Below are positions 9,421 to 21,866 of a DNA stretch of 64,000 nt, one piece after another. The position numbers and the translations under genes are program-made. Origin of the DNA: Corynebacterium sp. (GTDB taxonomy: Bacteria; Actinomycetota; Actinomycetes; Mycobacteriales; Mycobacteriaceae); contig JAUMTW010000003.1 in NCBI GenBank assembly GCA_030531005.1, positions 248,001 through 312,000 of the forward strand. The letters run 5' to 3'. Under the pieces are notes generated by a model. That model was given only the letters and a program-made list of their open reading frames with translations, was not told the DNA's origin and searched no databases. The number at the start of each line of letters is the position of its first letter. Position 1 is the stretch's first letter.

Positions 9421-9449
9421 AGTGATTGAGCGTAAGCGAGTTCTCCACC

Positions 9450-11066
9450 CTAGTGATCAACCGGAGCTTCCACGCCAACCCCAGTCAGTGAGCGTACTTC
9501 CATCTCTGCTTGCAGTTCGTCTAAGTTATCGGGCTTGCCTATGTATGTTCCGATAATACCGGCTAAAAAGCCAGCGGGGATTGAAACAATGGCAGGGTTT
9601 GCCAGCGGGAAAATCGCGAAGTCGAGGTTTGGCAGCACCGCAGTCTCGGTACCGGACATTGCTGGTGAGAGCAGAATCAGGATCAAGGCAGTTAGCAGGC
9701 CAGTCCACAAGGAGGCAACTGCACCAGTGGTGTTAAATCGCTTCCAGTACAACGAGTACAAGATGGTCGGAACATTCGCGGATGCAGCAACGGCGAAGGC
9801 CAGGGAGACTAAGAAGGCAACGTTTTGATTCATTGCACCAATGCCCATGACGATGGCAACCATACCGATGACAATCACTGTAATGCGAGAAACCCGCACC
9901 TGCTCTTCTGGGGTTGCCTTACCATCGCGCAGCACCGAGTTGTAGAGATCGTGCGCTACCGATGCCGAAGCAGTAATTGCCAGGCCGGCGACCACGGCCA
10001 ACACAGTCGCGAAAGCAACTGCAGAAATGAGGGCCATGAAAATTGGTCCGGCAAGTTCTAAAGCAAGCAATGGAGCAGCAGAGTTCGCACCGCCTGGGGC
10101 AGCCAGGATTTCTTCTGGCCCAACCAACGCTGCGGCGGCGTAGCCCAGGAGCAGGGTTAGTAGGTAGAATCCGCCGATAAGCACAATCGCCCAGGTCACT
10201 GATTGGCGTGCTTCGCGGGCAGTGGGCACGGTATAGAAGCGCATGAGCACGTGCGGTAGACCAGCGACGCCAAAGGCCATGGAGAGCCCTAGTGAGATGA
10301 ATTCAATCTTGGTTGTGGAATTTTCTCCATAGCGCATGCCGGGTTCTAGGATTGCGCGGTCGCCATCATGAGCATCGACAGCAGATTGCAGCAGCTGGGA
10401 GAAATTGCCTTGGGTCGTCCAGAAGATCATCACGGTCATGATCACCACACCGCCAACTAAGAGGATGGCTTTGATCATCTGCACGTAGGTTGTGCCCTTC
10501 ATGCCGCCGATAAGTACGTACGCAATCATCACAATACCCACAACGGTGACAACCAATGCTTGAGCTGCGCGGCCATGGATGTCAAGGAGCACTGAAACTA
10601 AGGAGCCAGCACCAGCCATCTGAGCTACCAGGTAGAACAGGGAGACGAACAGAGTTGAGAATGCGGCTGCAATACGCACGGGACGTTGTTTGAGTCGGAA
10701 ACTCAAAACATCGGCCATAGTGAATTTACCGGTATTACGCAGTGGTTCTGCTACCAGAAGTAAAGCGATCAACCAGGCGACGAAGAAGCCAATGGAATAC
10801 AAGAATCCGTCATAGCCATACAAGGCGATAGCACCGACGATGCCTAAGAAGGAGGCCGCAGAAAGGTAGTCGCCGGTAATGGCTAGACCATTTTGGCGCC
10901 CGGAGAAACTAGCTCCACCGGTGTAGAAGTCGGTAGCAGATTTTTGAGGCTTGCGGCTGACTTTGGTCACCGCGGTCATGGTGATGACGATGAAGGCGAT
11001 GAACACAATGATGTTCAATACGGGGTTGGCATCTTGGCTTCCCGCCGCGAGATAAGTGGTCATCAT
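9450..11066 (-). CDS. mctC: Sodium:solute symporter, monocarboxylate (acetate/pyruvate/propionate) transporter MctC-like
   Basis: A 538-residue SSS-family transporter with about thirteen membrane segments. Early motifs SATDFYTGGASFSGRQNG and TGDYLSAASFLGIVG are characteristic of the ActP/MctC group; the last segment is followed by a short acidic tail. In C. glutamicum MctC imports pyruvate, acetate and propionate. The open frame runs further upstream, but the ATG at 11066 is chosen because it overlaps the stop codon of the DUF485 gene (ATGA), which is the usual arrangement of this pair. The upstream non-coding region holds RamA-like boxes, as expected for an acetate-controlled gene. Substrate assignment is by family and context. 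Confidence 0.85.
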   Translation of the reverse strand: MMTTYLAAGSQDANPVLNIIVFIAFIVITMTAVTKVSRKPQKSATDFYTGGASFSGRQNGLAITGDYLSAASFLGIVGAIALYGYDGFLYSIGFFVAWLIALLLVAEPLRNTGKFTMADVLSFRLKQRPVRIAAAFSTLFVSLFYLVAQMAGAGSLVSVLLDIHGRAAQALVVTVVGIVMIAYVLIGGMKGTTYVQMIKAILLVGGVVIMTVMIFWTTQGNFSQLLQSAVDAHDGDRAILEPGMRYGENSTTKIEFISLGLSMAFGVAGLPHVLMRFYTVPTAREARQSVTWAIVLIGGFYLLTLLLGYAAAALVGPEEILAAPGGANSAAPLLALELAGPIFMALISAVAFATVLAVVAGLAITASASVAHDLYNSVLRDGKATPEEQVRVSRITVIVIGMVAIVMGIGAMNQNVAFLVSLAFAVAASANVPTILYSLYWKRFNTTGAVASLWTGLLTALILILLSPAMSGTETAVLPNLDFAIFPLANPAIVSIPAGFLAGIIGTYIGKPDNLDELQAEMEVRSLTGVGVEAPVDH

Positions 11067-11461
11067 GGCTGGTCTCCTTGCATAGCTTGGGCTTCTGGAT
11101 GAGACGTAGAATTGCCTGCGGCTTTGGCTTCGAGTTCTTCTCGAATTGCGGTTGCGCGCGGCTCGAGTTGGGAGTTGGCGTACTTCACATAGGCCCAGGT
11201 GATGACGAATGTGGTGACAAATTGCAGCACCCCCATCACAATTCCCATGTTGATATTGCCCCATAGCTCAATGGACATAAAACCAGGGGCATAGATTGCG
11301 GCGAGGATATAAATCACATACCAGGCAAGGAAGGCGAAGGTGAGGGGAAAGGTGAATCCGCGTTGTTTCTTGCGAAGTTCTTGGAATTCAGGGCTGCGTT
11401 GCATTTCGACGAAATCCGCAGCGCTAGGGGTGCTGCGTGGTGGCAGCGAAGATGTAGTCAT
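11063..11461 (-). CDS. DUF485 membrane protein, partner of MctC
   Basis: A 132-residue protein with two membrane helices (about residues 38-60 and 71-93) between a polar N-terminus starting MTTSSLPPRS and a charged C-terminal helix. The motif QRSPEFQELRKKQRGFTFPLT is typical of DUF485. Genes of this family sit directly before acetate permease genes, and here its stop overlaps the mctC start by one base pair set (ATGA). A clear AAGGAG lies before the ATG. It is probably an accessory or assembly subunit of the symporter; its exact role is not known. Confidence 0.85.
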   Translation of the reverse strand: MTTSSLPPRSTPSAADFVEMQRSPEFQELRKKQRGFTFPLTFAFLAWYVIYILAAIYAPGFMSIELWGNINMGIVMGVLQFVTTFVITWAYVKYANSQLEPRATAIREELEAKAAGNSTSHPEAQAMQGDQP

Positions 11462-11855
11462 GGCGGCTCCTTGGGGATCAAGTCCGCGAAGGGATAGGTG
11501 TAATGGTGATCACAGTCTGTGATTGTGAGCCATACTACATGCAACGCTGGAAGGTCGCTAGAAAAATTCATTATGCAAAAAATGTGGGGGTGAATTATCC
11601 TGCACGTAAAGATGAAAGTTACCGTAACCTTAGTTTAGGTAATGTGCAGATTTTACTGCGGAAACGGTTAAGCATCTGGCGCTTTAGTTCGGATATGTTG
11701 GCGGCAGTATGGGGGTAGTTGGCATTTTGCAATATGATCAGTTTTAATTTGCAAAATGTCTGTAATGGTCGCGTTTGTGCCTGCCGCTCGTCCTGTAACA
11801 TTTGCTGAAGGATGTAGCGCCTGGGAGCTAGGCAAAACTGCCGTATACGCACATG
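11462..11855. promoter_or_regulatory. Regulatory region upstream of the DUF485-mctC operon with RamA-like boxes
   Basis: No gene is seen here. Two TGGGGGT boxes (11585-11591 and 11710-11716) fit the RamA pattern of a G-run flanked by T. An inverted repeat CATTTTGCAA/TTGCAAAATG spans 11723-11758 and resembles facing RamB-like half-sites (TTGCAAA core). A 15-bp palindrome ATCACAGTCTGTGAT lies at 11509-11523, 48 bp before the DUF485 start. RamA and RamB control acetate genes in C. glutamicum; binding here is inferred. Confidence 0.45.
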
Positions 11856-11897
11856 AAAAAGCTGCACCCCAGCTATCAACTAAGACGGGTGTGCAGC
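11856..11897 (-). terminator. Terminator of the small hypothetical gene
   Basis: GCTGCAC-CCC (11861-11870) pairs with GGG-T-GTGCAGC (11887-11897) with one bulged base. On the minus strand the stem is followed by TTTTT (11856-11860). It lies 26 bp after the stop of the minus-strand gene ending at 11923. Confidence 0.75.
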
Positions 11898-11922
11898 GCA
11901 AAAGCAGGTGGCTGAGGCGTAT

Positions 11923-12303
11923 TTAGGCGCCCACGAGCTCATCCCAGAACATGGTCTCATCCTCTACTGTGGACTGGACGAGTTCGCGCACGGGAATGAG
12001 AATTTCATCTTCGGCCAGGTAGATACCGAACTCACCGGTTTCTGCTTCATCAAGTAATTCAACCCATTCTCCCCCTAAGTGATGACGCAGCGCTTCGCCG
12101 ATATAGCGCTCGAATTGGGTGCGCTGCGATTGCTCCAGCTCAGTTTGGGTGTGCAGGAATTCGCTGACTGCACGCAAAGATTCCGGATCGAAGGGACACT
12201 CCGGGTTCGTGCCAGGGATGAGAGAGCCGTGGTCTTGGTTGGCGACCTTCGTGACCCAAGCATCCACGTGGGCAGAGTCACTTAAAAATTGGATTTCACT
12301 CAT
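11923..12303 (-). CDS. Small acidic hypothetical protein
   Basis: Not firmly recognised. From the ATG at 12303 the protein has 126 residues, is acidic and has no signal peptide or membrane helix. The C-terminal half (YIGEALRHHLGGEWVELLDE then EFGIYLAEDEILIPVRELV) resembles small DUF3806-like proteins, but this is a weak judgement. In-frame ATGs at 12342 and 12405 give longer forms; none has a strong ribosome site, and I prefer 12303 because residues before it look non-coding. It stands alone with its own terminator. Confidence 0.55.
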   Translation of the reverse strand: MSEIQFLSDSAHVDAWVTKVANQDHGSLIPGTNPECPFDPESLRAVSEFLHTQTELEQSQRTQFERYIGEALRHHLGGEWVELLDEAETGEFGIYLAEDEILIPVRELVQSTVEDETMFWDELVGA

Positions 12304-12645
12304 AACGCGTCTTCGATCATCTTCCTGACCAGGTGCGGTCATTGAAAACTGGTTGAAAAACTGCAGGTGTGCAGAGGCTGGAAAATAGCAAAGGGGATTA
12401 TACATATATCGCTGAACTGAAGACTACTTAGCCCAAACTCACCTATAACACTGCGGCTCATATGCGAACTCACCGTTGGAAACTAACCGATTGAGACGAA
12501 ACTGGTTGCACTCAGCGGCACACCTAACAAACTGAAGTTACATGCAGCAAAGGAATACCAGGTGCCTTTCGAATCAAAAGTGAATTCAACCGAAAATAGC
12601 AAAGAAAGGCACTTGGTCCGGTACTTCAAAAGGTGCACAGCGCGT
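12304..12645. other. Non-coding gap with a long hairpin after bglG
   Basis: A 13-bp stem with one G-T pair (12558-12570 with 12604-12616) and a 33-base loop lies 30 bp after the bglG stop. It may end the bgl operon on the minus strand, although no strong T-run follows. The rest probably holds the promoter of the small hypothetical gene. Confidence 0.5.
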
Positions 12646-13524
12646 TTACGCTTCAGTATTGCTCGCTAATTGCTGTTGCAAGCGCGCGATATGCATGGCT
12701 ACATAAGCAACTTCGTCATCGTCAAGTTCAAAACCAGCCAAAGTCAGCACAGTGCGAATCCGCTCGGCAATCAAGTAGCTATCGGGAAAATTCGTAGCGA
12801 TTGTTTCGCTAATGCCAGCAGAAAAACTCCTGGCGCGCTGCGGATTATGCAGGCGAATAAATAAGTACCGCAGGTGGGTAATAAAGCGGGTAGCTTCCAA
12901 AGAATCCAGTGGAATCTCTCGGCCCAGGCAATCTTGAACTAAGCCGAGGATCGTTTGGATGTGCTGCGTCATTGTCATGGTGGCATTCATGATCGGTGCA
13001 TCATCATTTGCTGTATCTTCAGCTACCTGGAACTGTGCGGTAACAAAATGCATGGCAATAGTTGCTGCCTCTTGAGGAGGCAACTCGAGATCATGGTGCT
13101 CTTGGATGAGCGCTAAGGCATGCTGCCCTGCTTGATATTCCTGGGGATATAGGTGTGCGATTTCCCAGTGCAAAGGATTATCGATAGAGGTGCGTGCCTT
13201 GGCACGCTGAATAACAAAGCTGACATGGTCAGCAATTGCAAATAACACGGTTTGGGGTACTTGGTAGCCTAGGTTAGAGCTGCGTATGATCTCAGCTGCT
13301 AGTTCTACATACTCCAGATCAATGGCGTTGATCATTGCGCTGAGTTGCTCTAAAGGTTGGGCGGTCGAAGGCCGGAAGATCTCACTGGCAATTGTGGGAT
13401 CAACAGCATCACCAAGTTTTTTGCCAAAGCCAATTCCCTTGCCTAAGAGAATGGCAGGACCAGCAACGGAAGTACATAATACGGCATTATTATTGAGCAC
13501 ACGCAGTACTTCTGCGGCATCCAT
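12646..13524 (-). CDS. bglG: BglG/LicT-family transcriptional antiterminator
   Basis: A 292-residue RNA-binding antiterminator. The first 55 residues form the CAT RNA-binding domain (VLNNNAVL and GKGIGFGKKLGD are typical). Two PTS regulation domains follow; the conserved phosphorylatable histidines are visible as His100 and His159 in PRD1 and His217 and His278 in PRD2. By analogy with BglG/LicT it is inactivated through phosphorylation by BglF when no beta-glucoside is present and otherwise lets transcription pass a terminator in the bglF leader. The ATG at 13524 is chosen because AAGGAG lies six bases before it; it starts ten bases after the bglA stop. Last gene of the bglF-bglA-bglG operon. 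Confidence 0.9.
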   Translation of the reverse strand: MDAAEVLRVLNNNAVLCTSVAGPAILLGKGIGFGKKLGDAVDPTIASEIFRPSTAQPLEQLSAMINAIDLEYVELAAEIIRSSNLGYQVPQTVLFAIADHVSFVIQRAKARTSIDNPLHWEIAHLYPQEYQAGQHALALIQEHHDLELPPQEAATIAMHFVTAQFQVAEDTANDDAPIMNATMTMTQHIQTILGLVQDCLGREIPLDSLEATRFITHLRYLFIRLHNPQRARSFSAGISETIATNFPDSYLIAERIRTVLTLAGFELDDDEVAYVAMHIARLQQQLASNTEA

Positions 13525-13534
13525 GAGTTGCTCC

Positions 13535-17032
<3,498 letters not shown>

Positions 17033-17087
17033 TCATAGACAAGTGTTGATGACAGGATTGCAAACCAATAGGGGATTGCTCTGCCTC

Positions 17088-17122
17088 AGGTTCTTGCCTT
17101 AAATCCTAGGAACTGCAATCTC
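17088..17122 (-). promoter_or_regulatory. RAT-like antiterminator (BglG target) in the bglF leader
   Basis: On the minus strand this reads GATTGCAG...AAGGCAAGAACCT, which fits the ribonucleic antiterminator pattern GGATTGTTACTG...GCAGGCAAAACC at both ends. It lies about 110 bp before the bglF start. The block AAATCCTAGGA occurs here (17101-17111) and again at 17021-17031 closer to the gene, and may take part in the competing hairpins. The terminator itself was not resolved by eye. Confidence 0.5.
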
Positions 17123-17242
17123 ATCGTTACCGAGGGTGCCGATGTGCAGTGAGTAGTTTTAAGTAACAGGCCTGATAGCCGATCTGTGGACCATATTAGT
17201 GCCTTTGGGGAGAGAAAATCTAGGCCACAACAAGAGTATTCA

Positions 17243-17258
17243 TGTGAGCTAAACCACG
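17243..17258. promoter_or_regulatory. GlxR-like (CRP-type) site upstream of bglF
   Basis: TGTGAGCTAAACCACG matches the GlxR pattern TGTGANNTANNTCACA at ten of twelve fixed positions. It lies about 265 bp upstream of the bglF start and just past the end of the MFS gene, which would suit carbon-catabolite control of the bgl operon. Confidence 0.4.
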
Positions 17259-17315
17259 CTTTGGTGGTTGGTGTCGGCGGTGTCAGCCAAGACCAGTCGG
17301 AGGCATAGAGGATAT

Positions 17316-18512
17316 TTAATCCGTGGCATGTACGGAATCCTCCACATATCCAGGCCGAGCGACGTTATAACCAGCCCAGGCAAAAAAGGGCACCGTGAGC
17401 ATCAAAAACCCAAGCGGGAGTATCCAAGAATCATTAATTGCAAGGAGCACACCGACCAACATTGGTCCAAACCCTGCGACTATATAGCCAAAGCCTTGGG
17501 CCATGGCTGAAAGTAACTGAGTGTTTGCCGGAGTCTTTGCGCTCGTACCAATCAGGCATAAAGCCAAGGGGAAAGACAGGTTAGAGACCGTAATGCAAAT
17601 AACCCAGATCCACATTAACTGTGGCAACCATAAAATGCCCATATAGCTAGGTAGAAGCAGTAGCCCTAAGAAAGCGGCGAGAGCTTGTGGATGGCGTGTG
17701 CGGTGTAAGAGGAACGGGGCGATAAACCCACCAGGGATAATCACAAATTGCATAACGCCCAACATTAACCCTGCAGTATTTGCTGAATAGCCCTGGTCGC
17801 GAATGATCTGAGCTAACCAACCCATCTGTGCATAGGCATTCAAGGATTGTAGAGCGAAAAAGTAGATCAGCCAGCGCGCCTTAGGGGCGCGCAATAACTC
17901 GTGGATTGCAGCCCTCGTCAAGTACTGGCTACTGACATTGCGCTGTTTTCGGGGCGTGATCTTCCATAAAACTGCGGTGGCAATCGCAGCAAGAATCGCG
18001 AAGAGGCTCCATATCCATAAGGCATGGCGCCAGCCGAAAGCTGCGGCTAGTGGCGCTGCCAAAAGGGCACTTGTCACAGTACCGATACCGAGCATCACAG
18101 TATAGGTAGTCATTAGCCCCACAACTTGATTGGGGAAGTAAGTACGAATAAAAGGTGGCAGCAATACATTGGCGACCGCAATGCCAGCTAAGCCGATTGC
18201 GGTGAAGACAATAAAACTAGTGGCGTTTTCCGCAGAAGCACGCGTCCACAACCCAATGGAGAGCAGCCCCATTGCAATGGTAAGTAAGGGGATAATGCCG
18301 GTGTGCTTGCTTACCAACGGGATAAGTAGGCCGATGATGCCGAATGCAAAACACGGAAGACTCGTGAGAACTCCGGTGGCAGTAGGAGACATTCCGGTGC
18401 CTTGTTGGATCTCTGCGAGTACTGCAGAAACACTAGTGACGATGGCGCGTAGGTTTAAGGACATCAACACTAGTGCAGCAATACTGACATAGTGGAAGGA
18501 TTTCGTATTCAT
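17316..18512 (-). CDS. MFS transporter of the CynX/NimT (cyanate permease-like) group
   Basis: A 398-residue protein with twelve predicted membrane helices. The opening LMSLNLRAIVTSVSAVLAEI is characteristic of CynX-type permeases, whose substrates include cyanate and 2-nitroimidazole. The rest shows the usual MFS two-bundle layout. No cyanase or other clue to substrate is nearby. The start ATG at 18512 lacks a clear Shine-Dalgarno site. A 9-bp tandem repeat (ATTTATCTT twice, 18529-18546) sits just upstream and could be an operator. Transcription diverges from ftsY. Confidence 0.85.
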   Translation of the reverse strand: MNTKSFHYVSIAALVLMSLNLRAIVTSVSAVLAEIQQGTGMSPTATGVLTSLPCFAFGIIGLLIPLVSKHTGIIPLLTIAMGLLSIGLWTRASAENATSFIVFTAIGLAGIAVANVLLPPFIRTYFPNQVVGLMTTYTVMLGIGTVTSALLAAPLAAAFGWRHALWIWSLFAILAAIATAVLWKITPRKQRNVSSQYLTRAAIHELLRAPKARWLIYFFALQSLNAYAQMGWLAQIIRDQGYSANTAGLMLGVMQFVIIPGGFIAPFLLHRTRHPQALAAFLGLLLLPSYMGILWLPQLMWIWVICITVSNLSFPLALCLIGTSAKTPANTQLLSAMAQGFGYIVAGFGPMLVGVLLAINDSWILPLGFLMLTVPFFAWAGYNVARPGYVEDSVHATD

Positions 18513-18528
18513 CGACTGCTTCGAATCT

Positions 18529-18546
18529 ATTTATCTTATTTATCTT
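18529..18546. repeat. 9-bp tandem repeat before the MFS gene
   Basis: ATTTATCTT occurs twice in direct succession, 17 bp before the MFS start codon. It overlaps the expected promoter region and may be a regulator site. Confidence 0.4.
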
Positions 18547-18760
18547 TGGAATTAGGTTGAGACTTCTCACCTGAAATACTAAAGCACTGCTGTGCTTTCG
18601 GCCTAGCTGCACAATCCTTCCTCATGGGTGGTAACACATGCGCTGGGCTTAAGTGTATGAGATGAATGGATTGTGGCCTTGAGATATTCAGGGGACTTAT
18701 TCTTGGTTATTTTCGGCCTGGGGGGATGTATTTAGCGCTTGAGTTTGCCACTATAAAAGG

Positions 18761-20578
18761 ATGACTACCACGTGGATTATTGCAATTGTCGCCATTGTTA
18801 TTGCGCTCATAGTGCTTTTTGTGGTGCTTGGGTTGCGTCGTCGCAAGCAAAAGACTGTGAGCTTTAATGCGGCCGACGGTGAAAAGACCAAGGAATTAAC
18901 TCAACAGGAAAAGTCTGGTAATTACCAGGCTGTTAGCGGTTTCCAATTTAGCTCTGGCGCGAAAAAGGACGCCGAGCCAGAGGTATTACCGGGTCAAGAA
19001 TTAGGATCCGAGAGTACTGCAGCTCAGGAAGCTGTAGCCCATGATGTTGCGGCTGCCGAGACTGCTGAACCTGCAGTGCAGCGTGCATATCCTACACAGT
19101 CTGATTCTGTGCAGAATACGGAAGTGGAAGATCGGCCAGCTCCGGATGCCAAGGCTGCTGAAGAAAATCTGGATGAAAGCCCAGAGCCGGTTGCTGAGGT
19201 GCTGGAAGCAGAAACTTCAGCGGCTGGAAGCGAACCCTCTGCAGAGGGATCCGACGAAGTTGCTGGTCCTGAGGCAGAAACTGTTAAGGAAGACGTTGCT
19301 CATGAAGACGATGCAGAAGTAAACGAACCTGCGGTTTCTCACACGGAAGTAACAGAATTACATGCTGAAGAATCTCTTCCTGCACCAGCTGTGGAATCCT
19401 TCGAGGTAGACACCGAAGAACATCCAGAGCCGGTTGCCGAGACACTGGAAGCAGAAACACCAGAGACTGCAAGTGAGTCTCCAGCAGAGGTGTTAGATAA
19501 AGAAAATGCTCCTGCGCATGAAACTGCAGTAGATGAGCCTGCAGCCAAAGGCGCGACTGTACCTGCAGAGGAAGCATCCGCTCAAGAGGTGGCTGAGCCA
19601 GAAGCGGCAGCTGCCCTAGTTGAAGGTGTTCCCACAGCAGGAGCTATCGATGAGATCGAGCCTGCTGCAGGGCGTTTAGGTAAGTTGCGTGGTCGCCTCT
19701 CACGCTCCAATAACGTCTTTGGCCAAGCCGTACTTGGTATGCTGACTGCCGGTGACCTAGATGAAGATGCCTGGGAAGAGATTGAAGATCAGCTGATCGC
19801 CGCCGACCTTGGTGTGAAGATCACTATGAACGTGGTTGAGGAACTGCGGGATATGATCGCTGAGCGTGGCGTCCAAAGCGAAGACGATGCCAGGGCAATG
19901 CTGCGTGAAGTGCTGATTAAGGCTTGCAAGCCCGAGTTGGATCGCTCTATTAACGCATTGCCATATGAGGGCAAGCCTGCAGTGATCCTGGTTGTAGGCG
20001 TCAACGGTACCGGCAAGACCACTACGACGGGTAAGCTGGCTCGCGTGCTGGTATCCATGGGGCACAAAGTTGTTCTCGGCGCAGCCGATACTTTCCGTGC
20101 TGCAGCCGCCGATCAGCTAGAAACTTGGGGTCGTCGTGTGGGAGCAACCACCGTGCGTGGCGCTGAAGGTGCAGATCCAGCATCGGTTGCCTTTGACTCA
20201 GTAGCCAAGGGTATTGAGCAGCAAGCCGATGTGGTACTTGTTGATACCGCAGGGCGTCTGCATAATTCTGCAAACCTCATGGATCAGCTTGGTAAGGTCA
20301 AGCGTGTAGTTGAGAAGAAAGCCAAGGTTGATGAGGTCTTGCTAGTTCTGGATGCAACCACCGGCCAAAATGGCATGATCCAAGCCCGCACGTTCGCTGA
20401 GGTCGTACAAATTTCCGGTGTGGTTCTGACTAAACTCGATGGTTCTGCCAAGGGCGGCATTGTATTCCAAGTACAAGAAGAGCTTGGTGTTCCTGTGAAG
20501 CTCGTTGGCTTAGGTGAAGGCGCTGACCATTTGGCACCATTCGAGGTAGAAAGCTTCATCGACGCATTATTGCAGTAG
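18761..20578 (+). CDS. ftsY: Signal recognition particle receptor FtsY
   Basis: A 605-residue SRP receptor GTPase. A single membrane helix occupies residues 4-25, followed by a very acidic, low-complexity region up to about residue 295 with imperfect internal repeats (PEPVAEVLEAETS near 148 and PEPVAETLEAETP near 225). The NG domain follows, with G1 GVNGTGKTTTTGKLA, DTFRAAAADQLE, DTAGRLHNS and TKLDGSAKGG. FtsY receives ribosomes translating membrane proteins from Ffh (29326 here) and passes them to the Sec translocon. The acidic linker is longer than in most bacteria but normal for actinobacteria. The ATG at 18761 directly follows AAAAGG. Confidence 0.96.
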   Translation: MTTTWIIAIVAIVIALIVLFVVLGLRRRKQKTVSFNAADGEKTKELTQQEKSGNYQAVSGFQFSSGAKKDAEPEVLPGQELGSESTAAQEAVAHDVAAAETAEPAVQRAYPTQSDSVQNTEVEDRPAPDAKAAEENLDESPEPVAEVLEAETSAAGSEPSAEGSDEVAGPEAETVKEDVAHEDDAEVNEPAVSHTEVTELHAEESLPAPAVESFEVDTEEHPEPVAETLEAETPETASESPAEVLDKENAPAHETAVDEPAAKGATVPAEEASAQEVAEPEAAAALVEGVPTAGAIDEIEPAAGRLGKLRGRLSRSNNVFGQAVLGMLTAGDLDEDAWEEIEDQLIAADLGVKITMNVVEELRDMIAERGVQSEDDARAMLREVLIKACKPELDRSINALPYEGKPAVILVVGVNGTGKTTTTGKLARVLVSMGHKVVLGAADTFRAAAADQLETWGRRVGATTVRGAEGADPASVAFDSVAKGIEQQADVVLVDTAGRLHNSANLMDQLGKVKRVVEKKAKVDEVLLVLDATTGQNGMIQARTFAEVVQISGVVLTKLDGSAKGGIVFQVQEELGVPVKLVGLGEGADHLAPFEVESFIDALLQ

Positions 20579-20802
20579 GGTAGAATTTTTATTCAAACAA
20601 GGTCCTGAGGTAGCGAATGCGCAAACCGCGGGACCATTGTTTTGTATTCACAGATTTTTTGCATGAGCGGTGGGTGGGTGTAACTAGAGAAACCATGATG
20701 CTCCGCACAGGAAGCATCGTAGGGCCATAAAGCAGAGTCTGAGGGCAGCCGGTATCACGTAGTCTGAGAAGGCTAGCAACCTTTCTTGAGTACATTGTAC
20801 TC

Positions 20803-20835
20803 AGCGGCGTTGGGAAGAATATTCCCAACGCCGCT
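20803..20835. terminator. Bidirectional terminator between ftsY and the capC remnant
   Basis: A perfect 14-bp stem (20803-20816 with 20822-20835) with a 5-base loop lies between two convergent genes. T-runs are weak on both sides. A 15-bp palindrome GAGTACATTGTACTC (20788-20802) abuts it. Confidence 0.65.
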
Positions 20836-20856
20836 TTCGAGCCTTTGCAAGTCTGC

Positions 20857-21866
20857 TTATGTGAGCGACATAAATGGTACGGCCAAGGTGGCACACCCTA
20901 CAGCAGATAGTGCCATGCCGCTTGCGGTGTTGCGTAGGCCAAAGCGCACAATATCGTTGACCATCAACACCGGCAAGACACTAAAGAGGATATTGTGTAC
21001 GCCGCCGATTTGTACATCAGCGAGCGAAGCCAGCAAATACTCCGAGAGGGAAAAGATAGTAAAGGACAGCATGCACAGCACGATGAAGCGATCTTTGCCG
21101 AAGATAGGTACCCGGCGCTGATACGGCAGATAGATGGCAGTTAAAATTAAAGTGGTAGTTGCGATGACTGCCAATACGACTGGCTCGCTGACAATGCGAT
21201 GAGGATCCCGACAGTTACATAGCCGCCGGTACGCAGCTGCCAGGTTTGATAGGTTCCGTACTGGATGAGCAGTGCCAGTAATACTGAGATCGCACTCAGC
21301 CCAAAGACAAAGGAGAGGGTCTCATCACTCATATTCAAGATATTGGCAGCCCCTGAAATAGCGAAGACATCATTGCTTAAATACGTCAATATTAAGCCTA
21401 CGATTGCTGCTGATGGTACCAGCGCTACCATGGGCAGGACGGTCTTGCGTACGCCTTGTTTATGCATGGAATTGCAAATCATACCTGGAATGATCACGCC
21501 GATAATCTCCAGCGGCTGACCATCAATTTGGCCACTCGGCAAGGCACGGGCAATCATAATCCACATCAGGCCACAGACGACACCAACGAGTAACCCGATG
21601 GCAAATAATTGCCGGGAATTTGGTAGAGCGATTTTCAAAACACCAAAGCGAATCACCGCCCAACCTGTCAAAGCGATCAGAACAGTCATAATCACATTAA
21701 TTGGTGAGTACGCTGCCGCTGCTAAGTAGCCTACTGCCAGCGTGCCGCCTAAAGAAATATGCCGGTAGCGGTAGTAGATGTAGCTCAGGAGCAGGCCAGA
21801 TAAGAAGGCCAAGTGCACGTAGTCGGTGATGAATGCGGCTTCGCCATTCGAACCAGGGAAATTCAT
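20857..21866 (-). pseudogene. capC: Poly-gamma-glutamate biosynthesis protein CapC/PgsC, frameshifted
   Basis: Two overlapping frames together encode one membrane protein of about 336 residues. The first (21866 to 21147) starts MNFPGSNGEAAF and reads through LRTGGYVTVGILIALSAS; the homologous continuation VLAVIATTTLILTAIYLPYQ is in the next frame and ends at 20857. Losing one C at about 21184 (GCGAGCCAGTC instead of GCGAGCCCAGTC) would explain this exactly. The first frame otherwise ends in an unrelated ten-residue tail. CapC is a membrane subunit of the poly-gamma-glutamate polymerase with CapB; the long form seen here looks like two CapC repeats. It could be a true mutation, a programmed shift or a sequencing error. 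The start overlaps the capB stop (ATGA). Confidence 0.75.

Noticed and set aside
11619..11901. Overlapping minus-strand frames of 77-86 residues upstream of the mctC operon
   Set aside because: They cover the RamA-like boxes and a terminator, overlap each other in different frames and lack ribosome sites.
20796..20810. 15-base match TGTACTCAGCGGCGT, also at 63624-63638
   Set aside because: In 64 kb a few 15-base matches are expected by chance, and the flanks differ.
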